From Streptomyces sp. NK08204 (lineage in GTDB: Bacteria; Actinomycetota; Actinomycetes; Streptomycetales; Streptomycetaceae): a DNA stretch of 64,000 bases. Below, piece after piece: positions 1 to 8,522 of the stretch. The first letter of the stretch is position 1, and every line of letters begins with the position of its first letter. A model generated the notes under the pieces. The model was not told the DNA's origin. It did not search any database and was given only the letters and a program-made list of their open reading frames with translations. Position numbers and translations under genes: made by a program. The DNA is taken from assembly GCF_020400585.1 (NCBI RefSeq), contig NZ_JAINVF010000003.1:372001-436000 (forward strand), written 5' to 3'.

Positions 1-2
1 CC

Positions 3-653
3 CCCGAGTCGCCCCAGCCCGTAGACGTGCCCGATGACGACAAGTCGCACGTGCCGCCGCTGACGACCCGCGTCGTCATCGCCGAGGACGAGGCCCTGAT
101 CCGGCTCGACCTGAAAGAGATGCTGGAGGAGGAGGGGTACACCGTCGTCGGCGAGGCCGGGGACGGCGAGCAGGCCGTCGAGCTGGCCCGCGAGCACAGG
201 CCCGACCTGGTCATCCTCGATGTGAAGATGCCCAAGCTGGACGGCATCTCCGCGGCCGAGAAGATCGCCGAGGAGTCCATCGCCCCGGTCCTGATGCTGA
301 CCGCCTTCTCGCAGCGCGACCTCGTGGAGCGCGCCCGTGACGCCGGCGCGATGGCGTACCTGGTCAAGCCGTTCAGCAAGAGCGACGTCGTCCCGGCGAT
401 CGAGATGGCCGTCTCCCGGTTCGCCGAGCTGAAGCAGCTGGAGCAGGAGGTCGCCGACCTCAGCCAGCGGCTGGAGACCCGCAAGCTGGTCGACCGCGCC
501 AAGTCCGTCCTCCAGACCGAGTACGGGCTGACCGAACCGGCCGCCTTCCGCTGGATCCAGAAGACCTCCATGGACCGCCGCATGTCGATGCAGCAGGTCG
601 CCGAGGCGGTCATCGCGGACAGCGAGGAGAAGAAGGCGGCCAAGAAGAGCTGA
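3..653 (+). CDS. ANTAR-domain response regulator (5' end probably outside the window)
   Basis: This is a cytoplasmic two-component response regulator whose output domain binds RNA, not DNA. Counting from the GTG at 27, the receiver domain covers about residues 14-125, with the acidic pair E20/D21, phospho-acceptor D65 in VILDVKMP, T92 and K114 in YLVKPFS. A coiled linker (about 130-150) leads into an ANTAR domain (about 150-200) containing KSVLQTEYGLTEPAAFRWIQ. ANTAR proteins usually act as antiterminators on hairpin leaders. The frame stays open upstream of the GTG at 27 as far as the window edge, and the residues there (PESPQPVD) look coding, so the true start is probably just outside. The product resembles the PdtaR/SCO2013-type regulator found beside the liv operon in Streptomyces, although it is convergent with that operon and need not regulate it. 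No partner histidine kinase is in view. Confidence 0.9.
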   Translation, partial: PESPQPVDVPDDDKSHVPPLTTRVVIAEDEALIRLDLKEMLEEEGYTVVGEAGDGEQAVELAREHRPDLVILDVKMPKLDGISAAEKIAEESIAPVLMLTAFSQRDLVERARDAGAMAYLVKPFSKSDVVPAIEMAVSRFAELKQLEQEVADLSQRLETRKLVDRAKSVLQTEYGLTEPAAFRWIQKTSMDRRMSMQQVAEAVIADSEEKKAAKKS

Positions 654-689
654 GCCCGCCCCACGGCCGTACCGCCGAGCGGACATGAA

Positions 690-724
690 GAGGCCCGCGC
701 CCCGGAGAAGAGGGCGCGGGCCTC
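690..724. terminator. bidirectional terminator between the ANTAR regulator and livF
   Basis: A perfect 13-bp inverted repeat (GAGGCCCGCGCCC at 690-702, complement at 712-724) with a 9-nt loop lies between two convergent genes. It has no U-tract, as is usual for high-GC actinomycete terminators, and its position suits termination from both sides. Confidence 0.8.
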
Positions 725-737
725 GGCCGTACGGCGA

Positions 738-1454
738 TCAGTCCTCGCCGAGGTACGCCTTGCGCACGGACTCGTCGTGCAACAGGTCCTGGCCGGTGCC
801 GGAGAGCACGATGGAGCCGACCTCCATGACGTGCCCCTGGTCGGCGAGCGAGAGCGCGGCCTGGGCGTTCTGCTCGACCAGCAGGATCGTGGTGCCCTGG
901 GCCTTCAGCTCGGCGATCGTCGCCATGATCTTCTGCATCATGATCGGCGACAGGCCCATGGACGGCTCGTCCAGCATCAGCAGCTTCGGCTGGGACATCA
1001 GCGCCCTGCCCATCGCGAGCATCTGCTGCTCACCGCCGGAGAGGGTGCCCGCGGCCTGCTTCCTGCGCTCCCCGAGGATCGGGAAGAGGTCGTAGGCGCG
1101 CTGGATGTCCTTCTCGATGCCCTGCTTGTCGCTGCGCAGGAACGCACCGAGGCGCAGGTTGTCCTCGATGGTCATGCGCGGGAAGATGTGCCGCCCCTCG
1201 GGGGAGTGGGCGAGTCCCAGCGAGACGACCTGATGGGCCGGGACCTTCTTCAGCGACTTGCCGTTGAACCGGATCTGCCCGCCGACCGGCTTGAGCAGTC
1301 CGGACAGCGTGCGCAGGGTCGTGGTCTTGCCGGCGCCGTTGGTGCCGATCAGGGTGACCACCTGGCCGGCCTCGACCTTGAAGGAGATGCCCTTGACGGC
1401 CTCGATCTTGCCGTAGGCGACCCTCAGGTCCTCTACTTCGAGCAGTGCGGTCAT
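738..1454 (-). CDS. livF: branched-chain amino acid ABC transporter ATP-binding protein LivF
   Basis: This is the second ATPase of a branched-chain amino acid importer, a cytoplasmic subunit that powers uptake through LivH/LivM. The 238-aa protein has the normal LivF length. Walker A (GTNGAGKTT) lies near residues 37-45, the ABC signature LSGGEQQ near 138 and Walker B LLMLDEPSMGLS near 158. It is the last gene of a five-gene minus-strand operon. Its ATG overlaps the livG stop codon (ATGA), which implies translational coupling. The family can also carry other amides such as urea, but the complete K-H-M-G-F set favours branched-chain amino acids. Confidence 0.92.
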   Translation of the reverse strand: MTALLEVEDLRVAYGKIEAVKGISFKVEAGQVVTLIGTNGAGKTTTLRTLSGLLKPVGGQIRFNGKSLKKVPAHQVVSLGLAHSPEGRHIFPRMTIEDNLRLGAFLRSDKQGIEKDIQRAYDLFPILGERRKQAAGTLSGGEQQMLAMGRALMSQPKLLMLDEPSMGLSPIMMQKIMATIAELKAQGTTILLVEQNAQAALSLADQGHVMEVGSIVLSGTGQDLLHDESVRKAYLGED

Positions 1455-2404
1455 CGGTCGTTCTCCTCGCCGGGCGCGGCATCCGTGGTGGTCTCTGCCT
1501 CCGCTTCGGCCTCCGCTTCGGCTTCAGCTTCCGCCTCGGCGTGGGCCTCGGCGGCCTCGACCTCGGCGACCTCCTCGGCGCCGGGGGCGTTCTCGAAGGG
1601 CTCGCCGAGGTAGGCGGCGACGACCCGCTCGTCGCCCTGCACGGTCGCGCTGTCGCCCTCGACGAGCTTCTGGCCCTGCACGAGCACGGCGACGCGGTCG
1701 CACAGATTGAAGATGAACCGCATGTCGTGCTCGATGACGAGGATGGCGATGCCCTTGTCCCGGATGGCGAAGACCAGTTCCTCGGTGGTCCGGGTCTCCT
1801 GCGGGTTCATGCCGGCGGTCGGCTCGTCCAGCAGCAGCAGCCCGGGCTCGCTGGCGAGGGCGCGCGCGATCTCCAGCTTGCGCTGCTCACCGTAGGGCAG
1901 GTTGCGGGCCAGGTGCTCGGCCTTGTGCTCCAGGCCGACGAACTCCAGGAGTTCCATGGCCCGTTCGCGCGAGGCCTTCTCGGCGCGGTGGAATCCGGGA
2001 CCGCGCAGCACGGCCGACCAGAAGCCCTCCTTGGTCCGGGTGTGGCGGCCGACGAGCACGTTCTCCAGGACCGTCATGTTGGCGAACAGACGGATGTTCT
2101 GGAAGGTGCGGGCGATGCCTGCCTCGGTGACCTTGAAGGACTTGGGCGGCAGGACGTTGCCCTTGTAGCGGACCTCGCCCTCGGTGGGGACGTACAGGCC
2201 GGTGAGGCAGTTGAAGAAGGTGGTCTTACCGGCGCCGTTGGGACCGATGAGGCCGACGATCTCGCCGGCGTTGACGGTGAGGTCGACGCCGCGGACGGCG
2301 GTGAGACCGCCGAAGCGCATCGTCACGCCGCGGGCGTCGAGGACGGTCTCGCCGGGCGCGGCTGCGTCGGGGGCGGTGTCCTTCGTGGTGGTGTCGGTGG
2401 TCAT
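1451..2404 (-). CDS. livG: branched-chain amino acid ABC transporter ATP-binding protein LivG
   Basis: This is the first ATPase of the importer. Walker A GPNGAGKTT is at about residues 54-62. The signature is the LivG-type variant PYGEQRKLEIARAL (near 170) and Walker B is LLLLDEPTAGMN. The 317-aa protein is longer than the usual roughly 255-290 aa because of an N-terminal extension of about 20 residues and a C-terminal tail of alternating Ala-Glu (from about residue 280), encoded by a GCTTCC/GCCTCC-like repeat at about 1497-1550. The tail lies outside the ATPase fold and has no known role. The gene starts 5 nt downstream of the livM stop and overlaps livF by four bases. Confidence 0.92.
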   Translation of the reverse strand: MTTDTTTKDTAPDAAAPGETVLDARGVTMRFGGLTAVRGVDLTVNAGEIVGLIGPNGAGKTTFFNCLTGLYVPTEGEVRYKGNVLPPKSFKVTEAGIARTFQNIRLFANMTVLENVLVGRHTRTKEGFWSAVLRGPGFHRAEKASRERAMELLEFVGLEHKAEHLARNLPYGEQRKLEIARALASEPGLLLLDEPTAGMNPQETRTTEELVFAIRDKGIAILVIEHDMRFIFNLCDRVAVLVQGQKLVEGDSATVQGDERVVAAYLGEPFENAPGAEEVAEVEAAEAHAEAEAEAEAEAEAEAETTTDAAPGEENDR

Positions 2405-2409
2405 CTTGG

Positions 2410-4245
2410 TCAGGCCCCTGCCTTGGTGAGGACGGCGGGCGCTTCCGCGTCTTCGTGGAACTCGAGCTGGCGGCGCCGGTTGGGGATGAGGCCCTCGGGA
2501 CGGAAACGCATCAGCAGGATGAGTGCGACACCGAAGGCGAAGAGCTGGTAGTCGCCGAGGAACTGGAGCTTGTTGGGGATCAGGTACAGCAGGGCCGCGC
2601 CGATGAGCGGTCCGCTGATGGTGCCCATGCCGCCGAGGACGACCGCGGCCAGCAGGAAGGCGGAGTTGGGCGGGATGGCGCCGGCGAACTGGTACTGCTC
2701 CGGTGTCACGGTGTAGGTGACGTGGGCCTGCACGGTGCCGGCGAGACCGGCGAGGGAGGCGCCGACGGCGAAGGCGACGAGCTTGACCCGGAAGCCGTTG
2801 ATGCCCATCGCGAGCGCGGCGGTCTCGTCCTCGCGGATGGCCACCCAGGCGCGGCCGATGCGGGAGTCGCCGCTGCGCCGGAAGACGACCACGACGACGG
2901 CCGTGATGAGCAGCATCAGCAGGAAGTAGTTGGCGAACCGGCCGATGGTGAAACCGGCGATGTCGTGCTGGACGCCGAAGTCGAATCCGCCGATGTCGAG
3001 GTTCGGGATGGACGAGACGCCGTTGGATCCGTTGGTGACATCGGGGCCGGAGGTGCCGTCGAGGTTGTTGACGGTGATCCGGAAGATCTCACCGAAGCCG
3101 AGCGTGACGATGGCGAGGTAGTCGCCGCGCAGGCGCAGCGTCGGGGCGCCGATGAGGACGCCGAAGACGAGCGAGGCGGCGGCGCCGACCAGGGCGGCGG
3201 CCCAGAACGGGAAGTGCACGTCGAACGGCGAGCTGGGGGAGCCCGAGACCAGACCTGCGGCGTAGGCGCCGACGCCGAGGAAGGCGACGTAGCCGAGGTC
3301 GAGCAGGCCCGCGCGGCCGACGACGATGTTCAGGCCGAGCGCGACCGTGGCGAAGATCAGGATGTAGACCCCGAGCGTCGCGTACTGGTCGGAGGTCTGC
3401 GTGAAGGGGAACAGTGCCGCGGCGATGAACGCGCCGAAGATGGTGATGGTCTGGTGCCGGGACGTGATCTCCGAGGCTTGGGCGACCAGACCGGCCTTGT
3501 TCAGGGCGGCGAAGCTGAAGCCCGCAGTGATCAGGAAGCCGATGAACAGTTCGTCGTACTCGGTGCCGATGCCGTAGGTGAAGACGGTCAGGCCGAGCGC
3601 GAGGATCGCGACGATGACCAGGATCTCGGCGTACGCGGGCAGTTTGGGCACGGGCCGCGGGGAACCGGCGCTGAAGGCTGCCTTGACCGTCTCCCACTGC
3701 TGGGCGCGGGCGTGCTTGAACTGCTCCCAGCCGGTGTCCTCGGGGTCGATCGGATCCGGCTCGGGTCGCTGGAAGGGCAGGGCCAGGGCACCGACGAAGG
3801 CGGCGAGGCTGCCCACGGCGACGACGAAGCCGCCGGGTTCGAGGTTGACGAGCCCGCCGAGCTTGTCGCTGATCGCGATGATCGTGTACCAGCTGGTGGC
3901 GAAGGTGGCGAGCGCGGCGAACTTGATGGCCACGTCCGCGCCGGCCGGCACGAGCCAGCGCAGGCCCCGGATGTCGTACGAGGCAAGGCACAGCAGTGTG
4001 GTCAGGATGCCGCCGATGAGCACCAGAACCTGCAGGCCGCCCGGGTAGCCGTAGACGGTGAGGTCGCCGGGGAAGTCGGCGGTCCAGGTCCAGGCGAGGA
4101 ACGTGGAGATGATCGTCAGCACGCCGCCGCCGGTGGCGAGTGCGCGTCCGGCCTTTTCCGGCAGGGCGATCAGGCCGGAGGGTGTGCCCGCGGCGGGGGT
4201 GCTCGGGGTGTCGGATGCGGTGGTCTGTGTGGTCATCGGTCTCAC
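2410..4245 (-). CDS. livM: branched-chain amino acid ABC transporter permease LivM, long form
   Basis: This is a membrane permease subunit of the importer. At 611 aa it is much longer than typical LivM (about 300-430 aa). The N-terminal 200 or so residues add several extra hydrophobic segments and a charged loop, and the conserved permease core, with GRAGLLDLGYVAFLGVGAYAAG, occupies about residues 290-580. The GTG at 4245 overlaps the livH stop as GTGA; an ATG three codons later (4236) is an alternative start. Neither has a strong Shine-Dalgarno sequence, which fits coupling to livH. The extended N-terminus is common in actinobacterial LivM as far as I recall, but its function is unknown to me. 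Confidence 0.9.
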   Translation of the reverse strand: MRPMTTQTTASDTPSTPAAGTPSGLIALPEKAGRALATGGGVLTIISTFLAWTWTADFPGDLTVYGYPGGLQVLVLIGGILTTLLCLASYDIRGLRWLVPAGADVAIKFAALATFATSWYTIIAISDKLGGLVNLEPGGFVVAVGSLAAFVGALALPFQRPEPDPIDPEDTGWEQFKHARAQQWETVKAAFSAGSPRPVPKLPAYAEILVIVAILALGLTVFTYGIGTEYDELFIGFLITAGFSFAALNKAGLVAQASEITSRHQTITIFGAFIAAALFPFTQTSDQYATLGVYILIFATVALGLNIVVGRAGLLDLGYVAFLGVGAYAAGLVSGSPSSPFDVHFPFWAAALVGAAASLVFGVLIGAPTLRLRGDYLAIVTLGFGEIFRITVNNLDGTSGPDVTNGSNGVSSIPNLDIGGFDFGVQHDIAGFTIGRFANYFLLMLLITAVVVVVFRRSGDSRIGRAWVAIREDETAALAMGINGFRVKLVAFAVGASLAGLAGTVQAHVTYTVTPEQYQFAGAIPPNSAFLLAAVVLGGMGTISGPLIGAALLYLIPNKLQFLGDYQLFAFGVALILLMRFRPEGLIPNRRRQLEFHEDAEAPAVLTKAGA

Positions 4246-5171
4246 GCCCTGTCCGCGACGCGCTCGCCGAGCAGACCCTGTGGCCTGAACAGCAGTACGA
4301 GGATGAGGAGTACGAAGGCCCAGACGTCGGCCCAGGACTGGCTGCCGAACTTGTCCATGCCCGGGATGTCGGCGATGTAGGCGGTCGCGAGGGTCTCCGC
4401 GACACCGAGGACGACGCCGCCGATCATGGCTCCGTAGATGTTGCCGATGCCGCCGAGGACGGCCGCCGTGAACGCCTTCAGACCGAGGATGAAGCCCATA
4501 CGGAAGTTGATCTCGCCGTACTTCAGGCCGTAGGCCACGGCTCCGACCGCGGCGAACGCGGCGCCGAGGGCGAACGCGATCACGATGATGCGGTCGGTGT
4601 TGACGCCCATCAGCTTGGCGGTGTCCGGGTCCTGGGCGGTTGCCTGCATGCCGCGCCCGGTGCGGGTCTTCGTCACGAAGTAGGCGAGGATCGCCATGCT
4701 GATCGGGGCCGCGGCCACGAGGAAGATGTCACCGGTCTGGATGGTGACGTTGCCGATCTCGAAGGGACCGCCGTCGATCTGCGGGAAGGTGCGCGCGGAC
4801 TTCGCCTGCGGGTACCAGGCCCACACGGCCTGCTGCAGGGCGAGGGAGAGGCCGATGGCGGTGATGAGGGGCGCGAGACGTGGGGCGGTGCGCAGGGGGC
4901 GGTAGGCGAATCGTTCCGCTCCGACGGCGATGGCCACCGCGACGATGATGGCCCCGATGATCATCAGGGGCAGCGCGATCCACATCGTCGTGCCGCCGGG
5001 AAGCCAGAGCCAGACCGTGAGAGCGCCGAAGGCTCCCGTCATGAATATCTCGCCGTGGGCGAAGTTGATGAGCTGGACGATGCCATAGACCATCGTGTAG
5101 CCGATGGCGACCAGCCCGTACATGGATCCCAGTAGCAGGCCGTTGACCAGCTGCTGCGGCAGTTCGTTCAC
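4242..5171 (-). CDS. livH: branched-chain amino acid ABC transporter permease LivH
   Basis: This is the second membrane permease. The 309-aa product opens with NELPQQLVNGLLLGSMYGLV, the classic LivH start, and contains INFAHGEIFMTGAF and GGIGNIYGAMIGG. The frame can be extended upstream, but I chose the GTG at 5171 because a GGAGG lies 8 nt before it and homology begins exactly there. It is the first permease gene after livK, from which it is separated by about 110 nt containing a strong hairpin, and it overlaps livM by GTGA. Confidence 0.92.
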   Translation of the reverse strand: MNELPQQLVNGLLLGSMYGLVAIGYTMVYGIVQLINFAHGEIFMTGAFGALTVWLWLPGGTTMWIALPLMIIGAIIVAVAIAVGAERFAYRPLRTAPRLAPLITAIGLSLALQQAVWAWYPQAKSARTFPQIDGGPFEIGNVTIQTGDIFLVAAAPISMAILAYFVTKTRTGRGMQATAQDPDTAKLMGVNTDRIIVIAFALGAAFAAVGAVAYGLKYGEINFRMGFILGLKAFTAAVLGGIGNIYGAMIGGVVLGVAETLATAYIADIPGMDKFGSQSWADVWAFVLLILVLLFRPQGLLGERVADRA

Positions 5172-5224
5172 CGCATGTCCTCCGAGACGTTCGGAATGTT
5201 CGACGAAGTGTGGCCGGATGCGAG

Positions 5225-5260
5225 TCCGCGCGGGGCGCCAGTGGTGCAGCGCCCCGCGCG
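5225..5260 (-). terminator. strong hairpin between livK and livH (attenuating or mRNA-stabilising)
   Basis: A perfect 13-bp inverted repeat (CCGCGCGGGGCGC at 5225-5237, complement at 5248-5260) with a 10-nt loop lies just after the livK stop. Hairpins at this place in binding-protein operons usually protect or partly terminate the upstream message, so that the binding protein is made in excess over the permease. Confidence 0.7.
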
Positions 5261-5283
5261 GCTCGGCTGGTGCGGGGGAGGGG

Positions 5284-6519
5284 TCAGCTGCCGTTGTAGG
5301 TGCCGGACTCCACGGCCTTCCAGGCACCGGAGGTCACGGAGTAGACGGTGAGCTGCTTGTTGGTCGCGTCACCGTACTCGTCGAAGGAGACCTTGCCGGT
5401 CACACCGTCGAAGGAGACGTTCTGGACGGCGGCGGTGACCTTGGCGCGGGCGTCGGACGGCAGCTTGCCGCCGTTGTCGTCCACGACCTTCTTCACGGCC
5501 TCGATGATCGCCCAGGCGGAGTCGTAGGAGTAACCGCCGTAGGCCGCGTAGGCCTCCTTGTAGCCCGCCGCCTTGTAGTTGGCGACGAAGTCCTTGGCGG
5601 AGGGCAGCGTCTCGACCGGCGCGCCGACCGAGGTGGCCAGGTCACCGGTGCCGGAGGACCCGGCCAGCTTGATGAAGTCGTCGGCGTAGATGCCGTCACC
5701 GCCGACCAGCGGGACCTTGGCGCCGGCGGCCTTGATCTGCTTGCTCAGCGGGCCGGCCTGCGGGTACTCGCCGCCGTAGTAGACGACCTGGGCGCCGGAG
5801 CTCTTCACCTTGGTCGCGACCGCGGAGAAGTCCTTGGTGTCCGGGTTGATGTGCTCGGTGCCGACCACCTTGCCGCCGAGCTTGGTGAACTCGCTGGTGA
5901 AGGTCGCGGCGAGGCCGGCGCCGTAGGTCTTCTTGTCGTCGATGACGAAGACCTTCGTCTTCTTGGCCTTGTTGTACACGTACTGCGCGGCGAACGGGCC
6001 CTGGATGGCGTCCGTGGTCGCGGTGCGGAAGTACGACTTGTACATGCGCGCCTTCGACTTCTGCCAGTTGTCACCCTGGGTCAGCGCCGGGTTGGTGTTG
6101 GCCGGGGAGACCTCGACCAGCTTGGCGTCGTCGAAGACCTTCTGCATCGACTGGGCCACGGAGGAGTTCAGCGGGCCGACGACGCCGAGGACGTTGGACT
6201 CGCCGACGAACTTGGTGGCGTTCTGCTGGCCGGAGGAGGGCTGCGCCTGGTCGTCGAGGCCCTCGACCTTGAAGGTGACACCCTTGACGTAGTTCTTCTT
6301 GTTGGCCTGCTTGGCCGCGAGGTCCACCGAGTTCCGGATGCCCAGGCCGAGCGCGGACAGGTCGCCGGTCAGTGGGGCGTCGACACCGATGACGACGGTG
6401 GTGCCGCCGTTGCCGGAGTCGGAACCCTTGTCGCCGCTGTCGCGCGAGCCGCAGGCGGTGAGGGTGAGTGCTCCCGCCGCCAGCGCGGCGGTGATGGCGA
6501 TGAGCGAACGTTGACGCAC
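5284..6519 (-). CDS. livK: branched-chain amino acid ABC transporter substrate-binding lipoprotein LivK
   Basis: This is the extracellular solute-binding lipoprotein of the importer (411 aa, Leu/Ile/Val-binding fold of the type I periplasmic-binding family). The GTG at 6519 has an AAAGGA 6 nt upstream. From it the protein begins with a basic stretch, a hydrophobic segment and the lipobox LTAC, with the lipidated cysteine at about residue 23, followed by a Ser/Gly/Asp-rich linker. The core contains VIGVDAPLTGDLSALG, typical of the family. In-frame upstream codons up to 6750 are poor in homology and would bury the signal peptide. It leads the liv operon, and its promoter should lie in the roughly 250 bases between 6520 and 6768, where I could not fix -35/-10 boxes. 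Confidence 0.92.
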   Translation of the reverse strand: MRQRSLIAITAALAAGALTLTACGSRDSGDKGSDSGNGGTTVVIGVDAPLTGDLSALGLGIRNSVDLAAKQANKKNYVKGVTFKVEGLDDQAQPSSGQQNATKFVGESNVLGVVGPLNSSVAQSMQKVFDDAKLVEVSPANTNPALTQGDNWQKSKARMYKSYFRTATTDAIQGPFAAQYVYNKAKKTKVFVIDDKKTYGAGLAATFTSEFTKLGGKVVGTEHINPDTKDFSAVATKVKSSGAQVVYYGGEYPQAGPLSKQIKAAGAKVPLVGGDGIYADDFIKLAGSSGTGDLATSVGAPVETLPSAKDFVANYKAAGYKEAYAAYGGYSYDSAWAIIEAVKKVVDDNGGKLPSDARAKVTAAVQNVSFDGVTGKVSFDEYGDATNKQLTVYSVTSGAWKAVESGTYNGS

Positions 6520-6768
6520 GATCAGTCCTTTCCCCTGGACGGCCGTCTCCCTGTGGAAACGGTCGAGCCGCGCGCCTGGTCGAAGTGACAATCTGACGGC
6601 GCGGTGACTGGCCGTGACTCTAGGCGCGTGCAGGGAATGTGGAGGAGGGTCTGAGGCATGCTGTGACTCTCTTGTTATGACACGGGGTAATGCACAGCGG
6701 TACGCCGAGGGGAGAAGGGAGGAATTCCGGCCGATTCGCCCCGTCCGCATCGTGAGAACCCGCAGGAC

Positions 6769-7449
6769 TCACCCAGGTCCGTTCAGGCGTCTCGAGGGTT
6801 TTGGTGATGACGCGCTGATGTTGCTGCAGGAGACTTTCAGGGCCCGTGAGAGGTGCTGCGCGTAGCGCGAACCAGGTATGAAACTGTGAATCTGTATTGC
6901 GCGCGCATTACGCAGAGTTACTTCCAGGAAAGGGAGTCCGGCGTCCTTCGGTACTTTTCCGCATTCCGTCACGTGCATGGTTATCGTGATCTTGCGGGCC
7001 GAATCCACCTGCGTTTCGAAGGGCGTGCGCGGGTCCGTGGTCAACGACAGACCCGCGTACGGCTGGGTCACCCGGGTCACGGTGACCGGTGGTCCCGACT
7101 CCACGGTCAGCAGCAGCGTGAAACTGAAGCTGCGGGGCGGGGCGCCCGCCGGAGTGGCCGCGCCGTGCAGATACGTCACCTCCACCACCTGGGCCGGGTA
7201 CGGCGGCTCCGGCGGAGGCGGCTGCTGGGGGCGGGTCGCGTAGAGGGTGCCGCCGCCCGCGAGCAGGACGGCTCCGGCGGCCACGGCCACGGTGGCGCGG
7301 CGGTGGCGGGCGTACAGCGCCCGGAGGACGCCAGGCGTGCGGCCGGCGGTACGGGCGGCGGCGCCGGCGGCTGAGGCGCGGCCCTGCGCCCACCCGGCCT
7401 CCCGCTCATGGGTGCCCTCGCCGGGCTCCAGGGGTCCGATGCCGCTCAC
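6769..7449 (-). CDS. single-pass membrane protein of unknown function
   Basis: This 226-aa protein has an Ala/Arg-rich cytoplasmic N-terminus (about 1-50), one transmembrane helix (about 52-71, ATVAVAAGAVLLAGGGTLY), a proline-rich linker and an extracytoplasmic beta-type domain of about 140 residues ending in CGKVPKDAGLPF and a basic tail. I do not recognise a named domain. The GTG start at 7449 overlaps the stop codon of the upstream lipoprotein gene as GTGA, so the two are translationally coupled and probably act together at the membrane. Longer in-frame starts exist but would run through the lipoprotein gene. The homologous place in other Streptomyces carries, to my memory, a similar unannotated pair. 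Confidence 0.75.
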   Translation of the reverse strand: MSGIGPLEPGEGTHEREAGWAQGRASAAGAAARTAGRTPGVLRALYARHRRATVAVAAGAVLLAGGGTLYATRPQQPPPPEPPYPAQVVEVTYLHGAATPAGAPPRSFSFTLLLTVESGPPVTVTRVTQPYAGLSLTTDPRTPFETQVDSARKITITMHVTECGKVPKDAGLPFLEVTLRNARAIQIHSFIPGSRYAQHLSRALKVSCSNISASSPKPSRRLNGPG

Positions 7450-7883
7450 CGCCACGGACCTCCGCTCGGGGCACCGTGCCGGTAGCGCTCGGCGCAGGCC
7501 CGGCGGGCCCGACGGTCGATCAACTTGTCGGCTGCCGCCGCACCTTGACGGCGCTTCACGGCGCGTGCGGCGTCCACGACGTCCCGCAGGATCTCGTACT
7601 GGCCGTTGGACAGCCCCATCGACTGGTAATCGCCGTAGGTGCCGCTGTCGAGCACCGCGCGCGACCAGTGCGCGACGATCCTGGCGCACAGCTCGGTGTC
7701 GTGGGCCGCCGACGCCGACGACGCCGAGACGGCCGAGGTGGCCGAGGTGGCCGGGACGGAACCGCGGGCGGGGTGCCCGGAGCCCTTGCCGCAGCCGGCC
7801 GCCGACACCGACAGGAGCGCCGGCAGCGCCAGTCCGAGCACCAGTGACCTCACCCCCCGCAGGGAGCCTCCTCGCCGTCCCAT
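7446..7883 (-). CDS. putative lipoprotein of unknown function
   Basis: This is a 145-aa secreted protein. The N-terminus MGRRGG, a hydrophobic segment and SVSAAGC (Cys at about residue 31) form a plausible though slightly non-canonical lipobox. A Ser/Ala/Thr-rich spacer follows, then a helical domain of about 90 residues with two cysteines (ELCARIV and RRACAERY) that could form a disulphide. The arginine pair near the start could also suit Tat export. It is coupled to the membrane protein downstream. No function is assigned. Confidence 0.75.
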   Translation of the reverse strand: MGRRGGSLRGVRSLVLGLALPALLSVSAAGCGKGSGHPARGSVPATSATSAVSASSASAAHDTELCARIVAHWSRAVLDSGTYGDYQSMGLSNGQYEILRDVVDAARAVKRRQGAAAADKLIDRRARRACAERYRHGAPSGGPWR

Positions 7884-7979
7884 GAGCCGAAGCTAAGGGG
7901 GCGAGCGGCCGGGGGCAACGGCCTGGCCGGACCCGCTCGCCTTCCGGCGGGGGCCACTTGCCTCCCGGCGGCGGTCTGC

Positions 7980-8492
7980 TCAGCTTCCGGTGGCGGTCTG
8001 CGCCTGAGCCTCCTCGCCCGCCGGGATGTCCCGCAGCAGGCAGGTCAGCCGGGCGCTGCACACCCGGCGGCCCTGCTCGTCGCTGATCACGATCTCGTAC
8101 GTCGCCGTCGAGCGGCCCCGGTGCACGGGCGTGGCGACGCCGGTCACCATGCCCGAGCGGACCCCGCGGTGGTGCGTGCAGTTCAGGTCCACACCGACCG
8201 CGAGCTTCGAGCTGCCGCCGTGCAGCATGGAGCCGATCGAGCCCAGGGTCTCCGCCAGGACCGCGGAGGCGCCGCCGTGCAGCAGGCCGTACGGCTGGGT
8301 GTTGCCCTCCACCGGCATCGTCCCGACGACCCGCTCGGGTGAGGCCTCCAGGATCTGCACGCCCATGCGCGTGCCCAGGTGCCCGGCCGAGAACAGGGCC
8401 GGCAGGTCGACGCCGAGCGAGGCGTACTCCTCGACGATCTCCGGCGGGAACTTCACACGCTGCTGCTCACCCATGGGCCCGGCTCCGTTCAT
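7980..8492 (-). CDS. PaaI-type hotdog-fold thioesterase
   Basis: This 170-aa cytoplasmic enzyme is expected to hydrolyse acyl-CoA thioesters. The hotdog core holds GLLHGGASAVLAETLGSIGS (about 72-92), where the HGG and the Glu form the usual acyl-CoA site of the PaaI/YbgC-like group, followed by VDLNCTHHRGVRSGMV. The ATG at 8492 is preceded by AGGAG, and an internal ATG at 8474 is an alternative. The gene lies 30 nt downstream of the YdeP-type oxidoreductase on the same strand and may share its transcript. The natural substrate cannot be read from the sequence. Confidence 0.85.
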   Translation of the reverse strand: MNGAGPMGEQQRVKFPPEIVEEYASLGVDLPALFSAGHLGTRMGVQILEASPERVVGTMPVEGNTQPYGLLHGGASAVLAETLGSIGSMLHGGSSKLAVGVDLNCTHHRGVRSGMVTGVATPVHRGRSTATYEIVISDEQGRRVCSARLTCLLRDIPAGEEAQAQTATGS

Positions 8493-8522
8493 GGTGCTCC
8501 TGTCTGGCGGCTGAGCAAACGC

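Noticed and set aside
2455..4380. Long plus-strand frame opposite livM
   Set aside because: Composition (Glu/Gly/Val/Asp repeats) is the typical antisense shadow, whereas livM is unmistakable.
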